Assembly (NCBI GenBank): GCA_014607495.2
Contig: CP053148.1
Coordinates: forward strand, 9,858,001 to 9,922,000
DNA: 64,000 nt
From: Carposina sasakii
Taxonomy: Eukaryota > Arthropoda > Insecta > Lepidoptera > Carposinidae
Reading direction: 5' to 3'
Shown here piece by piece: positions 35,235 through 47,694 of the stretch. Below the pieces are notes generated by a model. The model was not told the DNA's origin. It did not search any database and saw nothing but the letters and a program-made list of their open reading frames with translations. Every line of letters starts with the position of its first letter. The first letter of the stretch is position 1. The translations under genes were made by a program, and so were the position numbers.

Positions 35235-35828
35235 GAAATGTAATGTTATATCACATCACCGGCTGAGGTGATATCACCCGAAACCATTACCTTTACCGTG
35301 CTAACATTACCGTGCATGATGCTATGCCGTACACTACGGTGATTGTAATAACGGGTAATGCAAGCGATGTAATGCGTGCGTATATCTACGTACGTAGCGT
35401 AATGGTGATGCTAGAAGTAATATAATATTAGCAATACATAATATTACATTGCACTATACCTACCTATTGCGATTCAATGAGTTGATTATAAAAAATATTT
35501 TTTTTATAAATTCGTTAACGTATTTATTTAGGTACAACAAGTAAGTTTCAAGTAATAAAAAATGTATTTTTACCTTAAATGATTTAATATTTTGAAACAA
35601 TTTTATATAAGTCCTATTAGTATATTATGTTGTAATTTAGACCTTATTTTGATAACGTTACGGTACCTAGTGAGTTACAAAACAACGTTATCAATTTGGG
35701 AAGCGGTGAAAGACTCAATGCATCTCTTTCGTCGTGCTCCTCGCACGCATTACGTTCGCGAGTCGGTCGGAAAAATTCGGGTAATAGGTGATGTAGCATT
35801 ACATTTTAAGGTGATATCACCTTAATAA
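35235..35828. mobile_element. Possible MITE with GGTGATATCACC ends
   Basis: The palindrome AGGTGATATCACC occurs at both edges (about 35265 and 35810), next to mirrored GTAATG-containing segments. Symmetry is partial and no target duplication was found. Confidence 0.3.
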
Positions 35829-35976
35829 ATAATGAACTTTATATCAATGGTGTAACACACAAATTAAATACAAGCCAAAAAATTGGACGCGCGTCTTCCG
35901 CGGAATCTTGAGAATTCTCCGGTGATTTGACGTATCGGAATTTGGAAATTGACGCTGATGATATAAAGTTCATTAT
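35829..35976. repeat. Inverted repeat, 18-bp arms
   Basis: ATAATGAACTTTATATCA (35829-35846) is exactly complemented by TGATATAAAGTTCATTAT (35959-35976). The spacer is GC-richer (GGACGCGCGTCTTCCGCGGA). Possibly a small MITE. Confidence 0.65.
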
Positions 35977-37010
35977 GCTATATACGATTACGTTGCAAAA
36001 AGTCGCTTCCGTTCACTTCCGCGGCGGTGTAAATTGAGCCTTAGATGGAGCGCGCTTGCCTAAAAGAAACCGGTTCACTCTCGACTTGAAGACCGCAAGA
36101 TTATAGTTTATGGGGATGTTCCCATAAATCCACTATACTCGTTATAGGTACACTACTTTTGACAGCAAAATATATGGAATATTTCTGTCAAATTAAACTG
36201 TGTATAGCTTGTACCTACCTATTAGTAAGCTAGCCTTTTCCATTAATTTGACGTTTAAATTTGAATTAAAATATGTCGCCCTCACCCATCTCATGCTACG
36301 CCTACTGTTCTTATTAGTAATTCTGTTTGTAAATATTTTTATCAATCATCAAGAGGCAATACAAATTTTCAATTACTCATATTAATGACAAAGTTAATAT
36401 ATAGAAATACTTACAAAGATTACGTACTACTTTACAATACTTTACATATTACTGAATAAAAAATGAAATGTTGCCATATTGTTAGTTTCGTTAGCGTATA
36501 CATTTTTAACTACATTACCTTGGTAGGACGTATTCCAATAGTAAAAAATGTAAGTAATGTCTTTTGATTATGTATTTGCCAGATTAACTTATTTATTTTT
36601 TTGTAACTAAGTAACTCATATTGCGACAATTAAGGGTTAATAACTTATTTTATTATGAATACCTATTGATCTCGTTTTTATTCTAGTCCGAATAATTAAT
36701 TAATTCTATGATATAAATGAATAGGCAAAAACTCGTGATGAGAGATGATAAACTCGCGTACCGTTTCTAAAATACTTACAGCCAATTTCAAAAACCGATC
36801 TTAAGAAATTTGTTTGCCTATTTTAGATTAAATGTTCCATTGATTTCACACAAAATTTCAAATTTGGAATTTTAAAAATCCGAGATTCTTTATGATCTCT
36901 AGTATTAAAATTGGCTAGTGAGTTTTAACAGTCGATTAAGAGTACTAAAGTTCCAGTTTTTAAGCTCATTCCGAGTTAAAACACCAATATGCTATTATAT
37001 ATGTATTAAG
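35977..37010. other. No gene recognised
   Basis: AT-rich. A partial copy of the 11273-11404/16235-16372 MITE core lies at about 36139-36198. Confidence 0.35.
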
Positions 37011-37562
37011 CCGGCGCCAGACATAGTCAGCTTCACTTGATTGAACACTTGTTTGATTACCATGTGTGGCACGAGACTTTGAATATGTGTCCAAAGTTTG
37101 GACAAAGATTTGCACTTTGCCTTGCGGTGTCGGTTTTTAGCGCATATCAAAGCTTTCAAAGTCGTATGTTTTCAAATGTTTGCGTAGCTTGCGTAACTTG
37201 CGCAAGGTCCATTTGCGCGAGCATTGTTGAGCGAAACGGTTGTGTGAGACTGTATTGAAATAGTAGTTAAAATTCATCAAATATACATAGGTCCCTTGTT
37301 TTATTACGGTACATTTCACACATCCATTCGCGCCTCCTTGGAAGTGTCCTTAAATTTTATTGCACACGTAAAAAAATAATTACATGCACATAAATAATAA
37401 AATCGTCGTCCATCTTGTTTTTTGTCTACCAGCCTACTGTGGAGAAAAGTCTTTGCGAAACATGTCTGGCAGGTTGCGCCAATATGTGTTCAAATGTGTT
37501 TTCTAAGCATTGCAAAGTATTCAAAGAAGTGTGCAAATGTTTGAAGGTATGTCTGGCGCCGG
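37011..37562. mobile_element. MITE with CCGGCGCCAGACATA ends
   Basis: CCGGCGCCAGACATA at 37013 is mirrored by TATGTCTGGCGCCGG at the right end, about 550 bp apart. TTA occurs just outside each end and may be a 3-bp target duplication (Harbinger-like), but this is uncertain. The interior shares CTTGTTTGATTACCATGTGT with 18330-18490. Confidence 0.65.
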
Positions 37563-38874
37563 GGTTATAACTGGAGCACAATGTTGCAAATATCTTGTAA
37601 AATATTTACGTTTTCCTGTTATACATGTACGTCCTTGTAAGGAAGTGTCATGATACTGATATTACTATATGTATAGGTATATAACGTGTAATATCTTTTA
37701 AATATAGATCAAAACTAAAAACTGTTTTATTACATCCATCATTGTTACTTAAAAGGAGCACCTATAATATTTTAAATAATGTGGTAATTTATATTTTTTA
37801 CTCTAAGTGGACAGCTGTGTAGTTCGAATTTAGGTGCGTTTAAGAAGATTTTGGCTGCTTGTCCACCGGGGCGGAGCAAAGGTCATGGCTGATAGCACAC
37901 TATCCCAGCACAGCAACGGCACAGCCCGCTTCGCACGCCACACTGGATTGTAAATTGGGGATTTTGATTTTTTTTGTGTAAATTTTCGGATTTTGCTTTT
38001 ATTGGCCATTACTTTGACTATGTAGGTATTCATTAAAGATCACGGAGCAAAAATAGATAAGGAACTCCCCTTCATTCTTAGGGTCCTTATGTATAGTATG
38101 TCTGCCATGTCTATTTATACTAGTGCGTTCATTTTTTGTAAAAAAGGAATGAAACATCAGGCACGATGGCGATCAAATGTTTGCCTAGCTAATTGTAAAA
38201 AAAAAACGATTTCAAAAATTCTTTCACCGTTAGAATACTTATTGGACCCGGATGAACATAGGCTATAGGGTTTCACATAATTTCCTGTGGGCTGGAATAA
38301 ATATGAATTAAATACAATTTTTTTTTACCATTTGACGCATGGAGGTAAGTTTGACATACACCATAGAATAACAAGTCCCCAGAAGGAGTCATCACGGACA
38401 GATGTATTCCGCGTAGTGAAGCAAAAACGAGTCAAAAATCCCGTATCTTCCACTCATCTTACCCGCCGATTGTTGCCAAATCGATAAATATTATCAGTTT
38501 TTGACGTGAAACGTCTTTAAAATCGCGCCGACACATACGGGTACCAGGTTTAAAAACTGGACCGTAACGAAAAGGTCTATATCATCGTACCTTAATAATT
38601 AAAAAACTATTGGTCTTAGAAACAAAAATGTGGTGTAAATATTTCACTTATATAGTCAGCTCGCTGTTATGACATTGAGTTCGTGTCGGGGTCAAGCGGG
38701 GCGGCGGGGGAGGGATACTGCGATAACTGTGCGAAACCGGCGCTCACGCTTGTTTCTTTTCAGTGTAACTCGTGACTCCGACTTTATAGCGTGGTGATTC
38801 TTTCGTGTGTTTGTCAAGTTTATTTGAACCGATTGATTTATACAAAAATAAGTGTAATTTGGACAGTATTTATA
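37563..38874. other. No gene recognised
   Basis: Short frames only (for example 37830-38033 minus); none has motifs or splice context. Confidence 0.3.
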
Positions 38875-40532
38875 TCTATACTAATATTATAAAGCTGAAG
38901 AGTTTGTTTGTTTGTTTGTTTGAACGCGCTAATCTCAGGAACTACTGGTCTGATTTGAAAAATTCTTTCAGTGTTAGATAGCCCATTTACCAAGGAAGGC
39001 TACAGTCTATACAACAACCTGCCCGGCTTCGCACGGGTACAACGCCCCCTCACGCGGACAAAGTCGTGGGCGGCTGCTATTTAAAATAACCAGAAAGTGA
39101 CAATAAATATATAAACATTTGCTATGTATTTTATGTTTCTATTACGTACCTGTTCTTTTTTTATTAAAATACTTAAAACAGCGTCCATCTTGTTTTCATT
39201 TCAATCTTTTACTTTAAAAGCGATTCGCTAACATAGACGTTTCACGTTAAAACCAACGGCCGTGTGCCCCGACACAGCCCCACCCGCTTTTTTTAGATAC
39301 AGTAAATACTCGTAGGTTGTAAAAATTTGACATACTAAAAAGTTGCTTCAAAAGTGTGCGTGATCACGGGTTCTGGGAATTTATTATTCTGTGACGTACA
39401 GATGCCATGACACAACATGACAGATAAAATTTGTTTTTTTTTTTGTTTGGTTTATCCCGAAGAAAGAGCATGAGGAATATAGCATCCATACAGCCATTGT
39501 TTTTAGTACTGATGATTTATGATGGATGATAACGATGATGAATGGAAACTTCGGGAAAATCCTCAAAAACGAGTGTAAAATTAGTCAAAACCGAAAAGAA
39601 TTGCGAAAACAACATACCTACATGACCCCACGAAGAAATGGACACATGTATATACAAATAAATTTTAAATTTCACAAGTAAATTACATCTACTCCCTTTT
39701 GGTATTTATGTTCGTTAGGCGGTATAAGAGCACTAAGAACGGATTTCCCAAAATTCCCATGGGAATGGGGCAGACAGGAATTCCAAATTTTTACCGAAAC
39801 TTCCACTGTACCGGAACAAAAGCAAAATTCAATAAGTATAAAAATAAACCGTTTGACGTACACAGGTGAAATTTGGTGTGTATGTTTGTTAGGGGTTGTA
39901 AAAGACCATTAAGAACGGGTTTCCCGAAATTCTCATGGGAACGGCACAAACAGGAATTTCAAATTTTTACGAAAACTACATGATATATAGAGATGAAATA
40001 CGACAGGTATATTTGGTAGGGAGTGTAAGAAAGAACTGCGAACATATTTCCCGAATAGGGACTGCTAGGGAGCACAGAGAACGGATTTCCCGTAATTCCC
40101 ACGGGAACTGGACAAACGGAAATTCCCAATTTTAACGAAAACTATTTGACACAATATAATGATGAAATTTGGTAAGGAGTGTGAGGAGACACTGAGAACG
40201 TATTTCTCGAAATTTCCACCTGAACGGGACAAACAGGAATTCCATTTTTTACGAAAACTGCTATAAATATAAAGCAGAAATCGGGCATGTCTATTCGTTA
40301 GGGAGTGCGAGGAAGCACTAAGAACGGATTTCCCGAAATTCCCACGGAAACGGGAATTCCCAATTTTTACGCAAACCACTTGACACAATTATGAAATATG
40401 ACAGGTATATTCGGTAGGGAGTGTAAGGAAGCACTGAGGACATATTTGCCGAAATTCCCACGGGAACGGGACAAACGGGAATTCCAAATTTTAGAGGATA
40501 TGTGCCGAAGCGAAGCGAGGGCGGGTCACTAG
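38875..40532 (+). mobile_element. Helitron-like element with internal satellite
   Basis: Starts TCTATACTAATATTATAAAG directly after A and ends GGGCGGGTCACTAG directly before T, consistent with Helitron termini. The first 200 bp (GTTTGTTTGTTTGTTTGAAC, TCTCAGGAACTACTGGTC) look like a common insect repeat. From about 39560 it carries a degenerate tandem array. No Rep/helicase coding. The 3' hairpin is weaker than in 51614-51945, so the class is probable, not certain. Confidence 0.55.
39700..40495. repeat. Degenerate tandem array, about 6 units
   Basis: Units share AACGGATTTCCCGAAATTCC, GGGACAAACGGGAATTCC, TTTTTACGAAAACT and GGTAGGGAGTGTAAGGAAGC, at about 90-180 bp spacing with many substitutions and indels. 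The array is inside the Helitron-like element. Confidence 0.8.
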
Positions 40533-40679
40533 TAATGATATAAATATAGTCTCTTTATCCTACAGGCAACATCGCACGTCTTTTAGAGATACCCGATAAA
40601 TGAATAAAAAAAAGTGTAGGTAGGTCCCACACTTAGCTGCTGACTTTACCAGCCAACGCCACTCATTCCTTTTTTGTGC

Positions 40680-40850
40680 CTGGCAACGAGCGTATGCGCC
40701 GAAGCAAAATGCCGAAGCGCAATGCGGTAAAAAAATTGCAACGTTATGAAACGAAATTACGTAAACTAAGGGATAAACAAGAATGAAAAGCGAAACGTCG
40801 CCGAATTCAACGTATGGAATCATCAGAGGATGATGAAGTTTTACTAGGTT
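40680..40850 (+). pseudogene. Basic coding-like relic with one stop
   Basis: One frame reads RMRRSKMPKRNAVKKLQRYE, TKLRKLRDKQE, stop, KAKRRRIQRMESSEDDEVLL. The heptad-like basic/acidic composition looks coding (nuclear protein or retroelement gag-like segment), but no family is recognised. One in-frame TGA breaks it. It follows the Helitron-like element by about 150 bp. Confidence 0.35.
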
Positions 40851-41320
40851 GGTCATGGTTCTTTACCATAATAGATTTTACATTTAAATAAGCTCAACTA
40901 AATGCGAGGTATCAGTAATTAATTTGTCTAAACAAGTTTTAATGTTTTTATTTTTTGTTACCGTTGTGTTCTCATTGTTAATATCTTTTCTTAGAAAATC
41001 TGAACCTCTAGGTAGACATATCGAGATTAAAGTAGATGCTGTCTTTCTCTAAAACTTGAAAGGCATGGTCCACTGTCACATTACCTAGCGTCAATTTAAA
41101 TTCATCATTTTATTTATTTTTTAGTTCGTTTCCTTTTGAGTGATTTATTTTGCTGTTCCAATATATTTCTAACTGTATATTGGGAAGAGTCTAAGTGCAT
41201 GCAAGAAATGCATTATGTTCCATGCTTAGAGGGCATTTGTAGTACGATGGGTCTCTCCAAAAGCACACCACACTTTTATAAAGTCTTCACGGAGCCATAT
41301 AGTGTACAAATTTATTTTTT
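40851..41320. other. No gene recognised
   Basis: AT-rich; nothing supported. Confidence 0.3.
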
Positions 41321-41328
41321 GAGTTAAT

Positions 41329-41855
41329 TAGAGCTGTAAAAGTAACGAATAAAAGCGTACTCGTATGTATTCGTTACTTTGACCATGAGTACTCGTTACT
41401 ATCGTATCGTTACCTAACTCGTTACTTCTGATACCGCATATGGTATAGTAACTATAGTATGTAATATGATAACAAGTCGAATCGACGTGAACTGTCGACG
41501 TAATATACCAAATTTGCAATGGATTTACTATTTAGAAAATTTTAACCACAAACTTAAATCATATTACAAAGAATAGCACAAAACAGTAAAAAAACTTCTA
41601 CTATTAAAAAAAGTACTTTAAACAAACCTAATCACCGTTCTTTGTAATAAGCGATTTAAATGAACCGCATCACGTGCATTGGTAGAACATACGATCAAAA
41701 ACAAATGTATCAATACACCACTTGCGATCCGAAAAATACGTATGATACGAAACATGCGAGTAACGAGACGAATTCCTGGGTAACGTTTCGTTACTCGGTA
41801 CTTGACGCAGTACCCGTTACTTAGTAACGAATACATACGGTTTGTTACAGCTTTA
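41329..41855. mobile_element. hAT MITE with exact 8-bp TSD
   Basis: The left end TAGAGCTGTAAAAGTAACG and complement of the right end TAAAGCTGTAACAAACCG are imperfect inverted repeats. The direct repeat GAGTTAAT flanks it at 41321-41328 and 41856-41863, the 8-bp target size of hAT. Subterminal regions repeat CGTTACT/AGTAACG. Length 527 bp, non-coding. A partial copy is at 1176-1290. Confidence 0.85.
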
Positions 41856-41863
41856 GAGTTAAT

Positions 41864-42720
41864 ATCATCGCCATCTCCATAACGAGCAATTACGTACCCA
41901 GCCGTGAAATATTGAATGTTCTGGTATTAAGGGAAGAACAGCACTTAATTGTATCATTCGAACTTCCTTTATATCGGGTGACGTGGTAATATTCAGCAAT
42001 TTCCTTTTTTAAAAAACTGCCTTAGTATAGTGATAGTAGCAACCTTTTGTTATGATCGAATGGCTTTTATTACTGTTTAACATGTTTCACATTAGTATTT
42101 GTCTATCGTCAGTATGTAATATAGAACGATGCAATTCACAACTCTCTTAGAAACACTTGGTTTTTCATCATCCATTTGTAGTTTTGGAGTCATTAAAATC
42201 GCAGGTCGACTTGGCGAGCCTGTTAGTGGTAACATCTGAAAGATAATAATATTTATTTAGAAATCAGCATCAATATTGTATGAAACATAGGCGATAGTAT
42301 TTTTTTATATGGCATGCTGTATCACTTAACATATTTAGATTTTTTTAATCGCTAGTATCTAAACAATCTTGATGGTGATTTGCGATACCGAACATTGAAA
42401 TTTGATTGGTGCACTTTGACGCTGAAGGAAAATTCTACGTACAAGATGAGGGATCAGTGAGACATCTAAAGAACATGAAATAGTATAAGTGAAACGCCTA
42501 TTGATTATAAAAAAATATTCACGAAACATTGTTTTTTTTGAACCACTGGTTTCTGGTCATTCTATATGTCGTATAGCGGTACGAATTATCGACGTGTGGT
42601 TTGTGCCTTCTGATGTTAAAGGAAGTATCTGTAAATAAGAAAAGTTAAATGAGTGCTGGAACAGGAATGTGAAAACTGTAAGTAAATAATAAATTAAAGT
42701 TCTTCGTTTAACTGTTTTTC
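41864..42720. other. No gene recognised
   Basis: AT-rich; nothing supported. Confidence 0.3.
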
Positions 42721-43115
42721 TGAAATTGTCCCGACTACTTAAAAAATAACCAAATAATGTGCATAATAAAAATAAAGAAAAAAAAACAAGCACTTAGATG
42801 TCCGGTCGTCTAGAATTCTAGCATATTATTATGGATTGAATACTATTGAAGAACATAAAATATTTTCTAATCATTGTAACATAACAACTGAACAGTCGGG
42901 ATCCATTATCTGACAGCCAAGCTAATATTTTAATGGATCCTGGCTGTTCAGTTGTTATGTTACAATGATTAGAAAATATTTTATGTTCCTCAAAGTCTTC
43001 AATAGTATTCATTCCATAATGATATGATAGAATTCTAGACCACCGGACATCTAAAAGTGCTTGTTTTTTTTTCTGTTTTTTTTTTATTGGTTATTTTTTA
43101 AGCAATCGGGTTTTT
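42721..43115. mobile_element. Fold-back element (about 395 bp)
   Basis: The outer CTTAAAAAATAACCAA is mirrored by TTGGTTATTTTTTAAG. The inner arms include AGATGTCCGGT, CTAGAATTCTA and the long GAAAATATTTTATGTTC/GAACATAAAATATTTTC block, then TAACAACTGAACAG around a short centre (about 42900-42945). One arm has an 8-9 bp insertion relative to the other. Confidence 0.8.
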
Positions 43116-43554
43116 GGATTTTTTAAATTATGTTTTTTTATTATTTACAGTAATTCTAACACAAATATATTGTAGACAGTTATCTGAATATGTATAATTA
43201 TTTTTTTTGTATTGTATACTATTGTGTAATAATATAGCAATACCCATATATTTATTATACGCAACACCATTGTGACCATTACCAATATCTTTCTCTCTAT
43301 TTTATACATTTTGTTAGGAGTTAACCATGTCTCCGAAATGATGGCAACATGAATGTTATGTTCCAAGAGATACTGTGTGAGCTGTAACTTATTACTATTA
43401 ATACTTTAAGAGTTCCATTGTAGTATGTTAAGTTGATCCATTGTTAGGTCGAGAAGAAATGTTTCTGAGTGTTTGAACTAAAGTTTCTCTAATAGATGTA
43501 GAGATGGGTCGGATCAGGTTAAAAATTGTACCTGTTCCACCTAATACCAATATA

Positions 43555-43926
43555 CAGGATGATTTTTGGTCGTCAACGTTCCCGAAAACTACGGAATCTC
43601 CTCATCATCACGATCATTTTTCTCCATGGAAGCATACCTGGGAAGTGTCTGGTTTCCAAAATATTAGGGTCCAAAGTTGAGTAAATAGACTGCGTTTTTC
43701 TGCATAAATGCACATAGACGCGCGTAGCAGGATTTTTTCACGAAAAATAATTAATATCTGTCTATAAAAAAACTAATATAATCACTAGACACTATAAATT
43801 TCGCACGATCAAGGAATTTTTCAAAAAAAAATTTTTTTTTCCCAGCATTTTTTTGGCATAAACTTACTTTATTTCATGTATAGAGTACGTACCCTTCGTT
43901 AAAGGTGGCCACAAAAAAACATCCTG
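43555..43926 (-). mobile_element. maT-related MITE family B copy
   Basis: CAGGATGATTTTTGGTCGTC at the left and ACAAAAAAACATCCTG at the right, flanked by TA. It reads as the reverse complement of 9173-9632 with an internal deletion (372 versus 460 bp). Confidence 0.85.
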
Positions 43927-44041
43927 TATAAAAATACCTGCTCCAAATACCTGTTCCTAATATATTTGTAGTATCGCCGTTCCATTACTATTAAGTGATC
44001 CATTACGTAGTTACTAGATAAATACGTAGAATATTTATTAA

Positions 44042-44325
44042 GTGAAAAGGTTATTTAACTCCGTATTGGCCAATAGTACTACTTCGAAGGCGTGGAGCAG
44101 AGGTGTGGTGGCATCAATTTTTAAGAAGGGAGACAAAACGCTGCTCAGAAACTATAGGCCGATCACACTTCTGAGCCACGTCTATAAGCTGTTCTCGAGA
44201 ATCGTCTGGCATTGAGATTTGACGCCTTCCAGCCACCGGAACAGGCCGGGTTTCGCAAAGGCTACAGCACCGTGGACCACATCCATACTGTACGGCGGGT
44301 TATAGAGAAATTGGAGGAGTCTTTT
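44042..44325 (+). pseudogene. RTE LINE fragment
   Basis: Encodes the RTE pre-palm region (ASIFKKGDKTLLRNYRPITL, FQPPEQAGFRKGYSTVDHIH) with a stop and frameshift in between. It overlaps in homology with 15400-15535 but continues into the part deleted there. It abuts the BEL/Pao fragment. Confidence 0.8.
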
Positions 44326-45200
44326 TTCCACGGTAGACCGACTTCAAAATGGCCGCCGTCGATCTGATTAGCCGAAGATTCAATCATATCTACGGCTCGC
44401 ATATCGTCGTCGTCGTTTAGGCGAGGGGCGTTTTTCGTTATTCCCAAGGCATCGATGTCATATTGACTCTTAATAAGAGCGTCTAGATCATCAGAAACGT
44501 GATTAATAATTTCGAGCGGCTTAGAAGAAACGGAAAATGCGCCGTGAAGCACCCAGCCTAAGAGGGTTCTGGAAGCGATGGGTTCGTTTCTTTTACCGCA
44601 TCACACTTCGCGGCTTAACGACAAATACCAATCGGGAGCGCCGATGAGCAGTGTTGCCAACCTCAAAAAACTAAAAAACAGCAACTCGCCTAAAAAAAAC
44701 AGTAGAAAACAGTAGGTAAAGAAAAAAAAGGCAGATTTCATAGATTTGCCCAAGCACAAGGTGTTGTGACTATAAAACAATACGATACGCAATACAGTAG
44801 GCGTGTAGCTGTCATTCATAAATTGGGATTTCCCCGTGTATAAAAATATGATTGTCAAACACATATAATGTGGTCGGGATTCCCTCGAATCCCGACTAAA
44901 GAAGATACTGCCATCTAGTGTCATTGCGTTTTATTACGTAGTGGTTTGTCATTGCGTGCGTTTGCAAAGTAGTGTAATAGGTGGCGCTGAGCGGTAGTTG
45001 AAAAACAGTAGAAAATAGGAATGAAACAGAAAACATGGACATTAATGTGAAAACAGCAAATCTACTGTTAAAACAGTAGGGTTGGTAACATTGCCGATGA
45101 GGACAGTGGAGGGAGCGTCGGCGCTCGACAGTTCGTCGGATAAGTCTGACAGGTGACTGTAATCCGTGAAATTTATAGTGTTGGGATTTTCCATCCATCT
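44326..45200 (-). pseudogene. BEL/Pao retrotransposon pol remnant, interrupted
   Basis: Minus strand: the outer part (45094-45198) and the inner part (44326-44640) flank a hAT MITE. The inner part reads RTLLGWVLHGA (end of protease), then SDDLDALIKSQYDIDALGIT, DDDDMRAVDMIESS and QIDGGHFEVGLPWKKDS. That is the linker between protease and reverse transcriptase in BEL/Pao pol. No RT, integrase or LTRs are present here. It is a short, dead remnant and is described only. Confidence 0.65.
44649..45093. mobile_element. hAT MITE in BEL/Pao remnant, exact 8-bp TSD
   Basis: Starts CAGTGTTGCCAACC and ends with GGTTGGTAACATTG (complement CAATGTTACCAACC, 12 of 14 matching). CCGATGAG flanks both sides (44641-44648 and 45094-45101). 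Length 445 bp, with AACAGTAG repeats inside, non-coding. Confidence 0.9.
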
Positions 45201-46560
45201 TCTTCTACTTTAACTGATGATATGGCATCATAATTTTTTGTTGCATCAGTAATCTGGACTTTGAGAAGATCCATTGGACCAATTTTAGTTCCTGCATCAC
45301 CGATTTTAACTCCGTAAGAAGTCCAATCCTCTTCAAGATCTGATTGGATACTTAATTCAAAATGGTAATTATGGTAATAACTTAAATATAGTCCAATTCA
45401 CACTAGCATTTATACAATTTAATAATAAAAAATAAGGCTCTAGAGCCAGATGGGATGAGATAGTAAAACTTTTTAGAAATGACTAGTCACTAGTTAATTA
45501 TGATAATAAGTATAAATAGTAATAATGTTAGTTTGAAAAGCTTTGTATTTTTAACCGACAGTAAGTTTATGCTAAAAAAAATGCTGGGAAACGATGTCAT
45601 GTTTTTTTAAATTACCTGATCGGGCGAAATTAACTCGAAAACGAGTGTAAAATTAGTCGAAATCAAAGATAATAGCAAAAACAACTTACATGCGCCCATG
45701 AAGAAATCGTATTCCGCCCCAAGATTTACTTAGCTTACTTGCATATAAAATCATGCACACGCACTAGAATCTCATCACAAGTAAACGAAATATAAGTTAA
45801 ATTACACCCACTCCCTTCCAGCTTTTCCCGCCGAATCCCCTACAAGGCCGCGTATCACAATAAAACTTCAAAGATCTGTAAAAAATAGACATAGAGAATA
45901 TTCTACTTTGATTTCTCTACTTGATTAGACGAGCATGTACAATGTTGATTTGTATATCAGTATTTGGTACAAATTTCTACTAAATGTTGGCGTCATAATT
46001 TTTTGATTCCGTTGTGATCTCAGGCAGGTACATTCATTATTAGTTATGGAGAACGTCAGGATTGAGGAGCCACAAACAAATCGCATTTTTTCAAAATCCA
46101 CTCAATTTCACAAGTTGTCCTTAGACTACAAATTCTAACCCACTTACTACTAAATATTACTGTAGTAAAATATTAAATTCACCAATTGCTTGTATAGAAA
46201 CCGGCGCTCTATGTATATGGACTTAGATCCAGTTGTAAAGTATTTTAGCCTCTAGAATATTAAACGTACAGGGCTGAGATTTTTTGTAGGCACTATTCAC
46301 AATTACTACTAAATGCTACAACATTTTCAAAAAGCTACATTAGGTACTTTCCGAGATCCAAGGGCGCCTCAATCCTGATGTATGGATTGAGATCCACCTT
46401 TACATTGAAATCCATCCATACAGCCTCTTACACCCACTGCTGAGTAAAGGCCTCCTCTTCTCTATGCCACTGTCCCCTGTCCTGGGCCAACCTCATCCAC
46501 TACTGTCCAGCAACCCTTCGGATATCATCTGACCATGGACCACTGCCATTGAAATAACTT
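45201..46560. other. No gene recognised
   Basis: Includes a scrap of family B (AGTAAGTTTATGCTAAAAAA near 45561). Otherwise AT-rich non-coding DNA. Confidence 0.35.
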
Positions 46561-46567
46561 TGGATAT

Positions 46568-46591
46568 ACAGGATGTAACAAAAAGGGTATG
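46568..46591. repeat. Truncated end of family A MITE at palindrome border
   Basis: ACAGGATGTAACAAAAAGGG followed by TATG is the outer end of a family A MITE. It stops exactly where the left arm of the large palindrome begins. Confidence 0.8.
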
Positions 46592-46904
46592 TATCAGGAT
46601 CTGATGATGGGATCTTGGAGAAATCGAGGGCAATCCTCGAATATTGTAGGCACATGTAGTCTGTTTTTATACTTTTACTGAGCGTTTTGATCACCTACAT
46701 ATAAAACATAACATCTGATGATGGAATCTCTAAGGAATCTAGGGATATCCTCAAATATAAAAGGCACGAGTAGTCCGTTTTTAGATTTTCATAGAGAATT
46801 TTGGTCAGCTACACATAATATAAAGGAAACGAGGGTCTGATGATGGAGCCGCCGAAAAACAGATAGTGGAACTTTTTAGTAACAAAATCCCCCTATGGCA
46901 GGGG

Positions 46905-46950
46905 GGGGCCTACGTCCAGTAATGGACTGCAATAGGCTTATGAAGATGAA
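46905..46950 (+). repeat. RTE LINE 3' end scrap (mirrored near 50136-50181)
   Basis: GTCCAGTAATGGACTGCAAT followed by AGGCTTATGAAGATGAAA matches the 3' end of the RTE elements at 2616 and 16180. Confidence 0.75.
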
Positions 46951-47156
46951 AATAATTGTGTTAAGTCATTAAATTATATGTTGCGTTAAGCCGTGTCCGA
47001 AGTAAGATGGTTATAGAGGAAGAGGTAGACATGAGAATAACGAGATGACGGATAATAGGGATGAATGAAAAAAGAGTACCTACATATTGCACCGACCCCA
47101 AATGATTGGGAATAGGGCAGGAAGAAGGAGTGTAATTATATGATGCTTAAATAAGT

Positions 47157-47694
47157 GTGTACATGGCTGTTGTGCTGCCAAATCTCTTATATTCCTCCGA
47201 GGCGTGGTGCATGTACCGTCGCCACATACGCACTCTGGATCGATTCCACCTCAAGTGCCTCCGATCCATCATGAGAATCAGATGGTCCAACCGAGTGCGT
47301 AATACCGAAGTATTGCGAAGAGCTAATGTAAGTGCCATTGAGGCCTACTTAATGCGTCGGCAGCTTCGGTGGTGCGGTCATGTGTCTCGTATGGCGGAGG
47401 AGAGATTGGCTAAGAGCATCTTCTTTTCTGAACTAGAGGAGGGCAAGCGGAAACGCGGCGGGCAACTCCTCAGATACAAAGATGTTCAGAAAAGACATGA
47501 AGAGATGGAATATACGAGTAGATCCATCTAAATGGGAAGTTTTGTCAGCACAACGACCAGAGTGGCGCAGGACGGTGATAAAGCAAGTACACGAGTTCGA
47601 GGAGAAGCGTCAAGCTGACCTTGACGCTAAACGTGATGAACTAAAGACTCGTCCTCCTGCTGCCATTATCTATAATACAATAATGGCGCACTAA
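47157..47694 (+). pseudogene. Non-LTR RT C-terminal fragment, left arm
   Basis: First frame (47157-47531): [74 protein letters not shown]. After a frameshift at about 47480-47495: [20 protein letters not shown] then a Lys/Glu-rich tail to the stop at 47694. This is the post-palm C-terminus of a non-LTR retrotransposon of the type found in many animals (clade not resolved). No palm or endonuclease. Confidence 0.85.

Noticed and set aside
39700..40495. CRISPR-like array
   Set aside because: Units are degenerate, long and without uniform spacers, and the DNA is eukaryotic. It is a satellite-like array in a Helitron-like element.
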